A stretch of DNA of 64,000 nucleotides from Corynebacterium sp. ACRQK (GCF_022345965.1 NZ_JAKRMU010000002.1:124001-188000); one strand, 5' to 3'. Positions 27,134 through 36,477 are shown, counted from the stretch's first letter. The notes: generated by a model not told the origin, from the sequence alone. Made by a program: numbers and translations.

Positions 27134-27931
27134 ATGATCCTCGCGGAGTCCATCGGAGAGACCTTCGCGGATACAGCCGCCGCCGGTCCGCTACTGCTCG
27201 CGCTGCTGGTATCCGCTGCCGCGGGACTGGTTTCCTTCGCCTCCCCGTGCGTAATTCCGCTGGTACCGGGGTATATTTCCTACCTCGCTGGAGTTGTTGG
27301 CGCGGAGACCGAGTACACGGAGCAAGGCACGGTGGTCAAAGCCAGACGCGGCCGGGTAGCCACCGCAGCGCTGCTGTTCGTGCTGGGCTTCACGGTGGTG
27401 TTCGTGCTGGCCACAGTCACGGTCTTCGGGGTGATCAGCGCGCTGACGCTGAACCAGGACCTGCTGATGCGCATCGGCGGCGTGGTCACCATCGCTATGG
27501 GCGTGGTGTTCATGGGCTTCATTTCCCCTTTGCAACGCGATACGCGCCTCAGCCCGAAGCGCTGGACCACCATCGCCGGTGCGCCACTGCTGGGCGGAGT
27601 GTTCGCCCTGGGGTGGACACCCTGCCTGGGGCCCACGTTGGCCTCCATCATTTCGGTTTCCGCAGGCACCCAGGGGATGACGGCCGCCCGCGGTGTGATC
27701 TTGATCGTCGCTTATTGTCTGGGCCTCGGGCTACCATTCATTGTCGTGGCGCTGGGGTCCTCGAAGGCGCTGACGGGCGTCGGCTGGCTGCGCAAGCACT
27801 CCCGCACCATCCAGATGATCGGCGGCGCGTTTCTGGTCATCGTCGGCCTGTTACTGTTCACCGGGCAGTGGGCGGTGTTCGTGGACTATATCCGGGAGGC
27901 ATTCATCTCGGATAAAACCCTGCCGATCTAA
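27134..27931 (+). CDS. ccdA: cytochrome c biogenesis thiol transporter CcdA
   Basis: A 265-residue DsbD/CcdA-family membrane protein with six or more helices. The paired redox-cysteine regions are SFASPCVIPLVPGYISY near residue 40 and LGWTPCLGPTLASI near 162. It passes reducing power from cytoplasmic thioredoxin to the outside TlpA-like protein. The ATG follows the preceding stop directly, with no gap. Confidence 0.92.
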   Translation: MILAESIGETFADTAAAGPLLLALLVSAAAGLVSFASPCVIPLVPGYISYLAGVVGAETEYTEQGTVVKARRGRVATAALLFVLGFTVVFVLATVTVFGVISALTLNQDLLMRIGGVVTIAMGVVFMGFISPLQRDTRLSPKRWTTIAGAPLLGGVFALGWTPCLGPTLASIISVSAGTQGMTAARGVILIVAYCLGLGLPFIVVALGSSKALTGVGWLRKHSRTIQMIGGAFLVIVGLLLFTGQWAVFVDYIREAFISDKTLPI

Positions 27932-27978
27932 GGCCGATCTCAAGTCGTCGGCTTAAGGGAAAAGGCCGCGGCTGAGAA

Positions 27979-27996
27979 GTGGGCGTCAATAATAAC
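27979..27996 (+). repeat. dispersed motif copy 7 (upstream of resB)
   Basis: GTGGGCGTCAATAATAAC, between genes. Confidence 0.6.
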
Positions 27997-28024
27997 GAGA
28001 GAGCGAAAGTACGAAAGAGCAACC

Positions 28025-29683
28025 ATGCTGAAGAAGATCCTGAGTTTGCCGAAGAAGGGCTGGCAGTGGCTCACGAAAATGAAGACCGCCCTGGTGCTGC
28101 TTTTCCTGCTGGCGCTGGCTGCGATCCCGGGTGCGTTGCTGCCACAGCGGTCGCTCAACGAGGGCAAGGTTGCCGAATATATTGACGCCAACGGGAAGAC
28201 CGCCGAGGTTTTCGACAAGCTGCAGCTTTTCGACGTCTTCGGGTCCACCTGGTTCGTGGCGATCTACGTACTGCTGTTTATTTCCCTGGTCGGCTGCATC
28301 CTGCCGCGCAGCATCGACCACTACAAGGCCCTGCGTTCCTCCCCGCCGCCGGCGCCGAAGCGCCTGGATCGCATGCCCTTCCACTACTCCGGCACTGTCG
28401 ATGAATCGGTGGAGGACGTGCAGAAATCCCTGCACAAGGAGTTTAAGGGCTGGAACGTTAACGAGGTCGAAAAGGATAACGACCGCGCCGGGGCCTGGTC
28501 CATGTCCGCGGAGAAGGGCTACCTGCGCGAGGCCGCGAACCTGGTATTCCACTTGTCGCTGGTGGGCATCCTCATCGCGGTGGCGACGGGCAAGATGCTC
28601 TACTACGAAGGCCAGGTCATCGTAGTGGCCGGGACGGATAGCGAGCAGTCGCAGTTCTGCAACTCCGCGGTCTCCAACTTCGATTCCTTCCGCAACGGCC
28701 CGGTGTTCGACGGCACGGGGTTGACCCCCTTCTGTGTGAACGTCAAGGACTTCAAGGCCGACTACCTGCAAAACGGCCAGGCAGTGGACTTCGAATCCAA
28801 CATCGACTACGCCGGCAAGGAAGATGCCTTCAGGTCGACGGATCAGTGGGAGCACGAAACGCTGAAGGTAAACCACCCGCTGCGTATCGAGGGCAACCGC
28901 GTGTACCTCCAGGGTCACGGCTACGCCCCGACGTTCACGATTAAGTGGCCGAACGGGGAGAAGCGCACCGAGACCGTGCAGTTCCGCCCGGACGATATGA
29001 CGTACTTCCTGTCCTCCGGCGCGGTGCGCTGGGATCCGCCCGCGGGCATGTACCCGGATCTGCAGGAGCGCCGGCAGAACCAGATCTCCCTGCAGGGACT
29101 GTTCGCGCCATCGGCGGAGTGGACTGGGCCGAACGGCAAGATCCTTTCCTCCAACTTCCCGGCAATGCGCGACCCCGCGGTGGCCGTCGACATTTACCGC
29201 GGTGACACCGGCCTGGATGGTGGCCGCAGCCAAAACATCTTCGCGTTAGATTCGGAGGCCCTGCACTCCGGCCAGATGCAGATGCTGGATCGCGTGAACC
29301 TGGAGAAGGGCGAATCCGTCACCCTGGACGATGGCACGGAGATCACCTTCGATGGTGCCAAGGAGTTCGTGAACCTGCAGATCTCCAAGGATCCGACGAC
29401 TACCTGGGTGCTTGTGTTTGCTGTGCTGATGCTGGCCTCGCTGGTCGCTTCCCTGGCCGTGAAACGTCGCCGCTTCTGGGTGCGCATCACCCCGGAGGGC
29501 GAGGGCACCCGCATCCAGATCGCCGGCCTTTCCCGCACGGACTCTGCCGGCTGGGGTCGCGAGTTCAACCGCCGCGCCGAGCGCGTGCTGGGACTGGAAG
29601 AAGAGGCTCTGGACGAGGAATACGATGTGGATTCCGACGACTGGGAGGACCACATTGACGACCACCTGGCGCCACGGGGTTGA
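28025..29683 (+). CDS. resB: cytochrome c biogenesis protein ResB (Ccs1)
   Basis: A 552-residue membrane protein: helices near residues 20-40 (TALVLLFLLALAAIPGALLP), 75-95 and 175-195, a large external domain (~200-455), then a last helix near 460. The motif LPQRS after helix 1 is typical of ResB. With CcsA it forms the system II haem exporter and cytochrome c synthetase. The gap from ccdA (93 bases) contains a copy of the dispersed GGGCGTC motif. The acidic tail is extra. Confidence 0.92.
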   Translation: MLKKILSLPKKGWQWLTKMKTALVLLFLLALAAIPGALLPQRSLNEGKVAEYIDANGKTAEVFDKLQLFDVFGSTWFVAIYVLLFISLVGCILPRSIDHYKALRSSPPPAPKRLDRMPFHYSGTVDESVEDVQKSLHKEFKGWNVNEVEKDNDRAGAWSMSAEKGYLREAANLVFHLSLVGILIAVATGKMLYYEGQVIVVAGTDSEQSQFCNSAVSNFDSFRNGPVFDGTGLTPFCVNVKDFKADYLQNGQAVDFESNIDYAGKEDAFRSTDQWEHETLKVNHPLRIEGNRVYLQGHGYAPTFTIKWPNGEKRTETVQFRPDDMTYFLSSGAVRWDPPAGMYPDLQERRQNQISLQGLFAPSAEWTGPNGKILSSNFPAMRDPAVAVDIYRGDTGLDGGRSQNIFALDSEALHSGQMQMLDRVNLEKGESVTLDDGTEITFDGAKEFVNLQISKDPTTTWVLVFAVLMLASLVASLAVKRRRFWVRITPEGEGTRIQIAGLSRTDSAGWGREFNRRAERVLGLEEEALDEEYDVDSDDWEDHIDDHLAPRG

Positions 29684-29774
29684 TTTACCCCGAACGGGTG
29701 ATTGTGGAAGCGCGTGAACAGGCGCTAAGCTGATATTTTGTAGCGATTTAAGACTTTCTTTAGAAGGATTTTCG

Positions 29775-30887
29775 ATGCAGATCGATCCGCAGCTATCCGA
29801 ATTCTCCGACTTGGCTTTCCGCTCCGCGGAATCCCTATACCTGCTGGCGCTCGCCATTTCCCTGGTCTTCTACGGAATGGTTCGTGTGGGCGCAGATCGC
29901 CGCCGCCAGCGCGCCGAGGAGCTGGAGAAGCTGCAGGCGGAGCACTCCGCGCGCGCTGCCTCCACCACCAAGGTGACCGTAGGCGCAGGTGCTGCGGGCG
30001 ATGCGGCCGACTCGGATGTTGCCGATGCCGGGGAGATCACGGGTGAAGACATCGAGCCCGACTTTGCCTCCTTCGAGGCGCAGCTGCCGGAGCGTCTGCG
30101 CTCCGAGAGCGTTTCTAAGACCCTGGATCGCGCCGACAAGCTCGGCGGCATCACCCAGTCCCTGGTCTGGTTGGCCATCGCAATCCACGCAGTGTTCGTG
30201 ATTCTGCGTGGCCTGGCCACTAACCGGTTCCCGTGGGGCAACCTCTTCGAATACGTCGGCGTGGTCACCCTGTTTGCCATGGTCGTTGCTGCGCTCATGA
30301 TCCGCCGCAAGGCAATGCGCGTCATGTGGCCGTGGGTCCTGACTCCGGTTGTCGGCCTGCTGTTCTACGCAGGCACCAAGCTGTACGCGGAGACCGCCCC
30401 GGTTGTGCCGGCGCTGCAGTCCTACTGGCTGGTCATTCACGTTTCGACTGTCGCAATCGGCGCGGGCATCGGCATGATGTCCGGCGTGGCTTCCTTGATG
30501 TACCTGCTCCGCCGTAAGTACCCGAAGGGTCAGGAGAAGGGCTGGTTGGGCACCATCGCCGCCCCGCTGCCGGAGGCCACCAAGCTGGATGCGCTGGCTT
30601 ACCGCACCGCGGTCTGGGCATTGCCGATCTTCGGCCTGGGCATCATCTTCGGCGCCATCTGGGCGGATGCCGCTTGGGGCCGCTTCTGGGGTTGGGATCC
30701 GAAGGAGACCGTTTCCTTCATCACCTGGATCCTCTACGCCGCCTACCTGCACGCCCGCGCCACCCCGGGCTGGCGTGGGCGTAAGTCCGCATGGATCAAC
30801 GTTTTCGCCTTTGCGACGATGGTCTTCAACCTTTTCTTCATCAACATGGTGGTTTCTGGCCTGCACTCCTACGCTGGCCTGAACTAG
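29775..30887 (+). CDS. ccsA: cytochrome c biogenesis protein CcsA (ResC)
   Basis: A 370-residue haem handling protein with eight or so membrane helices. The tryptophan-rich haem-binding motif WGRFWGWDPKETVSFITW lies near residue 300, and histidines in AIHAVF, VIHVST and GLHSYAG are candidate haem ligands. A cytoplasmic stretch of about 100 residues after the first helix is Ala/Glu-rich. It partners ResB. An AT-rich 91-base gap separates it from resB and includes GTAGCGATTTAAG-like sequence of unclear function. Confidence 0.92.
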   Translation: MQIDPQLSEFSDLAFRSAESLYLLALAISLVFYGMVRVGADRRRQRAEELEKLQAEHSARAASTTKVTVGAGAAGDAADSDVADAGEITGEDIEPDFASFEAQLPERLRSESVSKTLDRADKLGGITQSLVWLAIAIHAVFVILRGLATNRFPWGNLFEYVGVVTLFAMVVAALMIRRKAMRVMWPWVLTPVVGLLFYAGTKLYAETAPVVPALQSYWLVIHVSTVAIGAGIGMMSGVASLMYLLRRKYPKGQEKGWLGTIAAPLPEATKLDALAYRTAVWALPIFGLGIIFGAIWADAAWGRFWGWDPKETVSFITWILYAAYLHARATPGWRGRKSAWINVFAFATMVFNLFFINMVVSGLHSYAGLN

Positions 30888-30935
30888 CCCGGCGCTAGAT
30901 TCGCCGTTCTGCCTTAATCCAGGAAGGATCTCTCC

Positions 30936-31307
30936 GTGACCGAGCACAATGCCGCCCAGCACACCTTCATTTCGGACCTCACTGCCCCGAAGGACGCCGA
31001 AGGTGGTCGTGCTGTTCCACAGGTCAAGGTTGAAGCCAATGTCGATGGTGCCCGCGTGGTACGTATCTCCTTCCAGCCAGGCGACGTGTTTGCAGACCAC
31101 AAGGCACCGAAGCCGATTCTGGTGATGGGGCAGCAGGGGCGCATCGAGTTCACCGTCTGGCCTGGTTCTGAAGCTGAAGGTACGCCTGAGATCGTGGAGC
31201 TAACCCCAGGTACCGCAATCCATGTACCTGCCCACCAGCTGCACGCTCTGCGTAGCCTCGGCGATGCTCCGGCAATAGCTACGCTGATCCTGCTAACAGG
31301 GGAGTAA
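30936..31307 (+). CDS. cupin-domain protein
   Basis: A 123-residue single-cupin protein: the first motif region around GDVFADHKAPKPILVMGQQGRI and the second PGTAIHVPAHQLHALRSLGD, with histidines that could bind metal. No enzyme family can be assigned. It begins at GTG 30936 after AGGAAGG and ends 1 base before rmlB, so it is translated with rmlB. It may relate to sugar nucleotide metabolism, but it is too short for RmlC. Confidence 0.7.
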   Translation: MTEHNAAQHTFISDLTAPKDAEGGRAVPQVKVEANVDGARVVRISFQPGDVFADHKAPKPILVMGQQGRIEFTVWPGSEAEGTPEIVELTPGTAIHVPAHQLHALRSLGDAPAIATLILLTGE

Positions 31308-31308
31308 T

Positions 31309-32445
31309 GTGAGCAGTTTTTCCACCGTCCTCGTTACCGGCGGAGCTGGCTTTATTGGCGCGAACTTCGTTCATCGCACGCTGGAGACCAGGCCGGACGT
31401 CAAGGTTCTTATTTTTGACGCCCTCACGTATGCCGCGAACCCACTGAATCTGCGCACTGACGACGGCACCCCGCTGGAGGTTGCCTATCCGGGGCGGGCG
31501 GAGTTCATCGAAGGCGACGTGGCGGATGCCGTGGCGTTTCGGGAGGCCCTTGAGCGGGCTATTACGGTAACCGAAGCAGTAGGGGATGCGGGGAACAAAG
31601 GCGCTGCCGAGTCCCAGCAGTCTGCCGCCGACCGGGTGGCGATCGTGCACTTCGCGGCGGAGAGCCACAACGATAACTCCCTGGCCACGCCCGCGATCTT
31701 CGCCCGCAGCAACGTGGAGGGCACCCTGAACGTCGCTCAGGCCGCCGCGGACCTTGGGGTGCGCCTGCACCACATTTCCACAGACGAGGTCTTCGGTGAC
31801 CTCGCCCTGGACGATCCGAACCGCTTCACGGTGGATACCCCATACAACCCCTCCTCGCCTTACTCTGCCTCCAAGGCGGCGGCGGATCACTTCGTCCGCG
31901 CATTTGTGCGTTCGCGGGGGTTGAAGGCCACTATCTCCAACTGCTCGAACAACTACGGCCCGCGCCAGCACCCGGAGAAGTTCATCCCCCGGCAGATCAC
32001 TGGCCTGATCGAGGGGCACCGTCCTCGCCTATACGGCACGGGGGAGAACGTCCGCGATTGGATTCACGTGGATGATCACAACGACGCTGTCTGGGCGATC
32101 CTGGATTCTGGAAAGCTGGGGGAGACGTACCTCATCGGTGCGGAGGGGGAGCGCTCTAATCTACAGGTCGTGCGCGACCTACTGGAGCTTTTCGATCGCC
32201 CGGTGGATGACTTCGTGCACGTCACCGACCGCCCCGGGCATGATCGCCGCTATGCGATTGATCCCAGCAGTATTGCCGAGCTGGGGTGGCGGCCGCGCTT
32301 CACGGACTTCGCTTCCGGGCTTGCCGAGACGGCGGAGTGGTACCGCTGCAATGAGAAGTGGTGGGTTGAGTCCAGGGCGGCGTCCGAAAAGAAATACAGC
32401 GCCGCCGAACAAGAGATAACCGCAGAAGAGGTCGATCCCGCGTAG
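31309..32445 (+). CDS. rmlB: dTDP-glucose 4,6-dehydratase
   Basis: An extended short-chain dehydrogenase of 378 residues. The NAD loop is VTGGAGFIGANFVHRT, the active-site Tyr185/Lys189 are in SPYSASKAAADHF, and HISTDEVFGDL and NCSNNYGPRQHPEKFIPRQI are RmlB hallmarks. It makes dTDP-4-keto-6-deoxyglucose on the way to dTDP-rhamnose for the arabinogalactan linker. A ~25-residue insertion near residue 85-110 is unlike most RmlB. Its partners rmlC and rmlA are 4 kb away, beyond the siderophore operon. Confidence 0.92.
   Translation: MSSFSTVLVTGGAGFIGANFVHRTLETRPDVKVLIFDALTYAANPLNLRTDDGTPLEVAYPGRAEFIEGDVADAVAFREALERAITVTEAVGDAGNKGAAESQQSAADRVAIVHFAAESHNDNSLATPAIFARSNVEGTLNVAQAAADLGVRLHHISTDEVFGDLALDDPNRFTVDTPYNPSSPYSASKAAADHFVRAFVRSRGLKATISNCSNNYGPRQHPEKFIPRQITGLIEGHRPRLYGTGENVRDWIHVDDHNDAVWAILDSGKLGETYLIGAEGERSNLQVVRDLLELFDRPVDDFVHVTDRPGHDRRYAIDPSSIAELGWRPRFTDFASGLAETAEWYRCNEKWWVESRAASEKKYSAAEQEITAEEVDPA
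31405..31425 (-). repeat. dispersed motif copy 8 (in rmlB)
   Basis: GAGGGCGTCAAAAATAAGAA, inside the coding sequence. Confidence 0.6.
32375..32396 (+). repeat. dispersed motif copy 9 (3' end of rmlB)
   Basis: GGCGGCGTCCGAAAAGAAAT, in the variable C-terminal tail. Confidence 0.5.
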
Positions 32446-32480
32446 CCCTCACCCGCGCGGGGGGTGACCACCCTTTTAAG

Positions 32481-32499
32481 CAAGGCTTGACTAACTTAG
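32481..32499. promoter_or_regulatory. DtxR-like box 1
   Basis: CAAGGCTTGACTAACTTAG matches 12 of 19 positions of the DtxR consensus by eye. It is the weaker of two sites before the siderophore operon. Confidence 0.4.
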
Positions 32500-32510
32500 T
32501 GGAGCCTATG

Positions 32511-32529
32511 TAAGGTTCGGCTAACCATA
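32511..32529. promoter_or_regulatory. DtxR-like box 2
   Basis: TAAGGTTCGGCTAACCATA matches 14 of 19 positions of the DtxR/IdeR consensus by eye. It lies 32 bases before the siderophore-binding protein gene, so iron repression is likely. Confidence 0.6.
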
Positions 32530-32560
32530 TGTTGAGTTAGTTTGAATCTTTTAAGGGAAA

Positions 32561-33553
32561 ATGGCAAAGAATCGCATCAAGCTGCTGGCCGCACTCGTGG
32601 CCGCAGGTATGTCCCTGGCCGCCTGTGGCTCCGCCGATGAGAGCACCTCGACCAACCAATCCAGCGGAGATTCGATCTCCATCGAGGACAACAACGGCGA
32701 ACTGCAGGTTCCGAAGAACCCGAAGTCCGTGGTTGCACTGGATAACCGCAGCTTCGAGATCCTCGACGAGTGGGGAGTGGAGCTTTCTGCAGCGCCGAAG
32801 AAGCTGGTTCCGGCGACTGTCACCGACTACAAGGACAACGAGGAGATCAAGGACCTCGGCAACCACAAGGAGCCCGACTTCGAGGCTCTGGTGGCAGCCC
32901 AGCCGGACCTGGTGATCAGCGGCCAGCGCTTCAAGGACCGCGACGAGGAGATCAAGGAACTGGTTCCGGACGCGGCCGTCGTGGAGCTGGAGCCCCGCGA
33001 GGATAAGCCGATGGACGAGGAGCTGATCCGCCAGATCACCACCCTGGGTGAAATCTTCGACAAGAAGGACGAAGCCGACAAGATGGTGCAGGACTTCAAC
33101 GATGCGAAGGATCGCGCGAAGAAGGCCTACGACAAGCTAGATGGCGACAAGAAGGTCATGGCCGTCAACGTCTCCGGCGGCGAAATCGGCTACGTTGCGC
33201 CGCACGTCGGCCGCGTATGGGGGCCTGTGTTCGACTGGCTGGGCATGGACCCGGCACTGGAGGTCGACAACGCCTCCAGCAACCACGAGGGCGATGACAT
33301 CTCCGTCGAGGCCATTGCAGACGCCAAGCCGGACTGGATGCTGGTGATGGACCGTGACGGTGCCATCAACGCGGACAAGCCGGATTACTCCCCGGCAGCA
33401 GACGTGATCAAGCGCTCCGATGCTCTGAAGGGTGTGCCGGCGCTGAAGGAGGATCACGTGATCGTGTCACCGCAGGATACGTACATCAACGAGTCGATTA
33501 CGACCTACACCGAGATCCTGAACTCCCTGGCAGACGCCTTCGAAGGGAAGTAA
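32561..33553 (+). CDS. iron-siderophore ABC transporter, substrate-binding lipoprotein
   Basis: A 330-residue class III binding protein (FepB/CeuE type). The signal peptide ends SLAAC with lipobox Cys22. The body starts EVPKNPKSVVALDNRSFEILDEWG-like TroA fold and keeps conserved pairs such as LGNHKEPDFEALVAAQPDLV. It captures ferric siderophore, probably catecholate by similarity of the permease/ATPase set, but the ligand cannot be fixed. It heads a four-gene operon and has two DtxR-like boxes upstream. A gap of 91 bases with twin hairpins separates it from the permeases. Confidence 0.88.
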   Translation: MAKNRIKLLAALVAAGMSLAACGSADESTSTNQSSGDSISIEDNNGELQVPKNPKSVVALDNRSFEILDEWGVELSAAPKKLVPATVTDYKDNEEIKDLGNHKEPDFEALVAAQPDLVISGQRFKDRDEEIKELVPDAAVVELEPREDKPMDEELIRQITTLGEIFDKKDEADKMVQDFNDAKDRAKKAYDKLDGDKKVMAVNVSGGEIGYVAPHVGRVWGPVFDWLGMDPALEVDNASSNHEGDDISVEAIADAKPDWMLVMDRDGAINADKPDYSPAADVIKRSDALKGVPALKEDHVIVSPQDTYINESITTYTEILNSLADAFEGK

Positions 33554-33573
33554 TAGCGCGAATACTGCGCGCT

Positions 33574-33611
33574 GCGGTGCAGCACCGCACATAGCCGCGG
33601 TACAGCACCGC
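33574..33611 (+). repeat. twin hairpins between binding protein and permease genes
   Basis: GCGGTGCAGCACCGC (33574-33588, perfect 7-bp arms) and GCGGTACAGCACCGC (33597-33611) repeat with a 23-base period. No T-run follows. Such intra-operon structures often protect or attenuate mRNA, which would give more binding protein than permease. Confidence 0.6.
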
Positions 33612-33644
33612 ACGACGCTATAGAAAGTGAATTGACCAGCTGGA

Positions 33645-34646
33645 ATGACTGCTCAGAGCACTACGTCACCCGAGGTTCGCAACGAACCTCGGGTTGCGCG
33701 TACCCGGGGAAATCTCGTCGACTGGAAGTTCCTGGTCGCCGCAGCGGTTGTAGGGGCGCTTCTCGTCGGCAGCCTGTTGATCGGCGAATACGACGTTTTC
33801 AATGCGCAAGATGGCATCGACATGTTCTCCATTACCCGCGTCCCGCGCACCATCGCATTGGTGTTGGCGGGCGCGGCGATGGCTATGTGCGGGCTGGTGA
33901 TGCAGATGCTCACGCAGAACCGCTTTGTCTCACCGACCACCACCGGCACTACCGAGTGGGCAGGTCTGGGGCTGCTTTTCGTGATGGTCGTCTTCCCCGG
34001 TGCGTCCGTGATGGGGCGGATGGTCGGCGCCGTCGTGTTTTCCTTTGTCGGCGCGATGGTGTTCTTCTTCTTCCTGCAGCGGGTATCGCTGCGCTCCTCG
34101 CTGATCGTGCCGATCGTGGGCATCATGCTGGGTGCGGTCGTCTCTGCGGTTTCCACCTTTGTGGCTTTGCAGACGGACATGCTGCAGCAGCTGGGTGTGT
34201 GGTTCGCCGGTAGCTTCACCTCGGTCTACAAGGGCCAGTACGAGGTGCTGTGGGTAGTGCTGCTGGTCGTGGTAGGCGTGTTCCTGCTGGCTGACCGGCT
34301 GACCCTGGCTGGCCTGGGCGAGGACTTCGCCACGAGTGTGGGCATGAACTACCGCCGGATCGTGCTGGTCGGCACCATCATGGTCGCCATCGCCGTGGGC
34401 GTGGTGACGGTCGTGGTCGGCAACCTGCCTTTCCTGGGGCTGATCGTGCCGAACATCGTCTCGATGATCCGCGGTGATGACCTGCGCAGCAACCTGCCGT
34501 GGGTGTGCCTGGTGGGCATCGCAACCGTCGCGGCTTGTGACCTGCTGGCTCGCACGCTGATCTCGCCTTTCGAGATCCCCGTTTCCGTGGTGCTGGGCAT
34601 CGTCGGCGCTGTGGTCTTTGTTGTGCTGATTGTGAGGAACCGCTAA
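33645..34646 (+). CDS. iron-siderophore ABC transporter permease 1
   Basis: A 333-residue FecCD/BtuC-family permease with about nine membrane helices. Family stretches include RVPRTIALVLAGAAMAMCGLVMQMLTQN and VGNLPFLGLIVPNIVSMIRGDD. It forms a heterodimeric channel with the next gene product, whose start overlaps its stop by 1 base. Confidence 0.9.
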   Translation: MTAQSTTSPEVRNEPRVARTRGNLVDWKFLVAAAVVGALLVGSLLIGEYDVFNAQDGIDMFSITRVPRTIALVLAGAAMAMCGLVMQMLTQNRFVSPTTTGTTEWAGLGLLFVMVVFPGASVMGRMVGAVVFSFVGAMVFFFFLQRVSLRSSLIVPIVGIMLGAVVSAVSTFVALQTDMLQQLGVWFAGSFTSVYKGQYEVLWVVLLVVVGVFLLADRLTLAGLGEDFATSVGMNYRRIVLVGTIMVAIAVGVVTVVVGNLPFLGLIVPNIVSMIRGDDLRSNLPWVCLVGIATVAACDLLARTLISPFEIPVSVVLGIVGAVVFVVLIVRNR

Positions 34647-35704
34647 TGACGAATCAAACCCTCGAGCGGCTGGTCCCGCAGCGTTTGCTCTCGAGCACTC
34701 CCGGCCGCTCATCAGGCGGGTTCCCCGCGCAGTCGATGGCGGCGAAGTACTGGCTAGCCCTGGGGATCATCGTTGTCCTGGGCGTGGCATCTGCAGTGGG
34801 GTTGCTGGCCTATGGCAACCCGATGCCCTTCGGCACGCGCGGTTTCTGGCTGCTGGCGGAGCGCCGCATGAATGCGGTAATCGCCATCGCCATCGTCGCG
34901 GTTGCCCAGGCGGTAGCCACGGTGGCCTTCCAAACGGTAACGAATAACCGCATCATCACCCCGTCGATCATGGGGTTCGAGTCGCTGTACGTGGCCATCC
35001 ACACTTCCACTGTGTTCTTCCTGGGCGGCAGCGGTCTGGTGGAGGCCCGCACCATGACGACCTACATTATCCAGCTGGTACTCATGGTCGGCTTCGCGCT
35101 GCTGCTGTATTCCTGGCTGCTCACCGGCAAGAACGCGAATATGCACGCAATGTTGCTGGTCGGCATTGTTATCGGGGCAGGTTTGGGGTCGGTGTCTACC
35201 TTCATGCAGCGTCTTTTGACGCCCAGCGACTTCGACCTACTGACCGCTCGTCTGTTCGGATCGGTGAATAACGCGGAGCCGGAGTACTTTCCGATTTCCA
35301 TCGTGCTGGTTGCCGTGGCCGCGGGCGCGCTACTGCTGATGTCCCGCACTCTTAACGTGCTGGCCTTGGGGCCAGATGCCACAACGAACCTGGGTATTAA
35401 CCACCGGGGCAAGGCGATCGTGGTGCTCATCCTGGTCGCGGTCCTCATGGCCGTCTCCACCGCGTTGGTTGGCCCGATGGCCTTCCTGGGGTTCTTGGTA
35501 GCCACGCTGGCCTATCAGTTCGCGGGCACCTCCGATCACCGCTATGTCTTCCCGATGGCCATCGCCACGGCCTTCCTAGTGCTGGCAGGCGCGTACTTCG
35601 TGATGAATCACATCTTCTACGCCCAGGGCGTGGTCTCGATCATCATTGAGCTGGTCGGCGGTACAGTGTTCCTCTACGTCATTCTTAGAAAGGGTCGACT
35701 GTGA
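34646..35704 (+). CDS. iron-siderophore ABC transporter permease 2
   Basis: A 352-residue FecCD-family permease with a ~30-residue hydrophilic N-terminus, then about nine helices. Typical stretches: AVAQAVATVAFQTVTNNRIITPSIMGF and VGPMAFLGFLVATLAYQFAG. It overlaps the preceding permease by 1 base and the ATPase gene by 4, so translation is coupled. Confidence 0.9.
   Translation: MTNQTLERLVPQRLLSSTPGRSSGGFPAQSMAAKYWLALGIIVVLGVASAVGLLAYGNPMPFGTRGFWLLAERRMNAVIAIAIVAVAQAVATVAFQTVTNNRIITPSIMGFESLYVAIHTSTVFFLGGSGLVEARTMTTYIIQLVLMVGFALLLYSWLLTGKNANMHAMLLVGIVIGAGLGSVSTFMQRLLTPSDFDLLTARLFGSVNNAEPEYFPISIVLVAVAAGALLLMSRTLNVLALGPDATTNLGINHRGKAIVVLILVAVLMAVSTALVGPMAFLGFLVATLAYQFAGTSDHRYVFPMAIATAFLVLAGAYFVMNHIFYAQGVVSIIIELVGGTVFLYVILRKGRL
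35212..35225 (-). repeat. dispersed motif copy 10 (in permease 2)
   Basis: CTGGGCGTCAAAAG; a short copy. Confidence 0.45.
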
Positions 35705-36477
35705 TCAAGCTGTCCGAAGTCGCTAAGAAATATAGTAAATATAGTGACGCCTCCGGTTCCGGAGCCAGCATCGGTCCGGCGAACCTGGAGATCCCCGCCG
35801 GGGGAGTGACCTCCCTGGTCGGCCCCAACGGCGCAGGCAAGTCCACCCTGCTCACCATGATGGGCAGGCTGCTGGATCTGGACGAGGGCACCATCGAGGT
35901 CGCGGGCTTTGACGTGAGCACCACGAAGTCCAAGGACCTGGCGAAGGTACTGTCCATCCTGCGACAGGAGAATCACTTCGTCACCCGCCTGACGGTCCGC
36001 CAACTGGTGGGCTTCGGCCGTTTCCCGTATTCCAAGGGCCGGCTGACGCGGAAGGATGAGGAGATCATCTCCACCTACATCGACTTCTTAAACCTCCGCG
36101 AGCTGGAGAATCGCTACCTGGATCAGCTGTCCGGCGGGCAGCGGCAGCGCGCCTACGTGGCAATGGTGCTGTGCCAGGAAACCGACTATGTGCTGCTGGA
36201 TGAACCGCTGAACAACCTGGACATCGCCCACGCGGTGCAGATGATGAAGCACCTGCGCCGGGCAGCTTCGGAGTTCGGTCGCACTATCATTGTGGTGCTG
36301 CACGACATCAACTTCGCGGCGAAGTACTCGGACAACATCTGCGCCGTCAAGGATGGGAAGATCGTGCGCTTCGGCACCCCGGAGGAGCTCATGACCGACG
36401 AGATCCTGACCGACATCTTCGACACACCCGTGACCGTCGTCGACGGTCCCGATGGGCCAATGGCCTGCTACTTCTAG
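35701..36477 (+). CDS. iron-siderophore ABC transporter ATP-binding protein
   Basis: A 258-residue ABC ATPase. Walker A is GPNGAGKST (~43), the Q-loop sits in LRQENHFV, the signature is LSGGQRQRAYVAM (~142) and Walker B is YVLLDEPLNNLD, followed by the H-loop VLHDINFAAKY. FecE/FepC subfamily. Last gene of the operon; the GTG start overlaps the permease stop (GTGA). An AT-rich patch near its start contains a weak dispersed motif copy. Confidence 0.92.
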   Translation: MIKLSEVAKKYSKYSDASGSGASIGPANLEIPAGGVTSLVGPNGAGKSTLLTMMGRLLDLDEGTIEVAGFDVSTTKSKDLAKVLSILRQENHFVTRLTVRQLVGFGRFPYSKGRLTRKDEEIISTYIDFLNLRELENRYLDQLSGGQRQRAYVAMVLCQETDYVLLDEPLNNLDIAHAVQMMKHLRRAASEFGRTIIVVLHDINFAAKYSDNICAVKDGKIVRFGTPEELMTDEILTDIFDTPVTVVDGPDGPMACYF

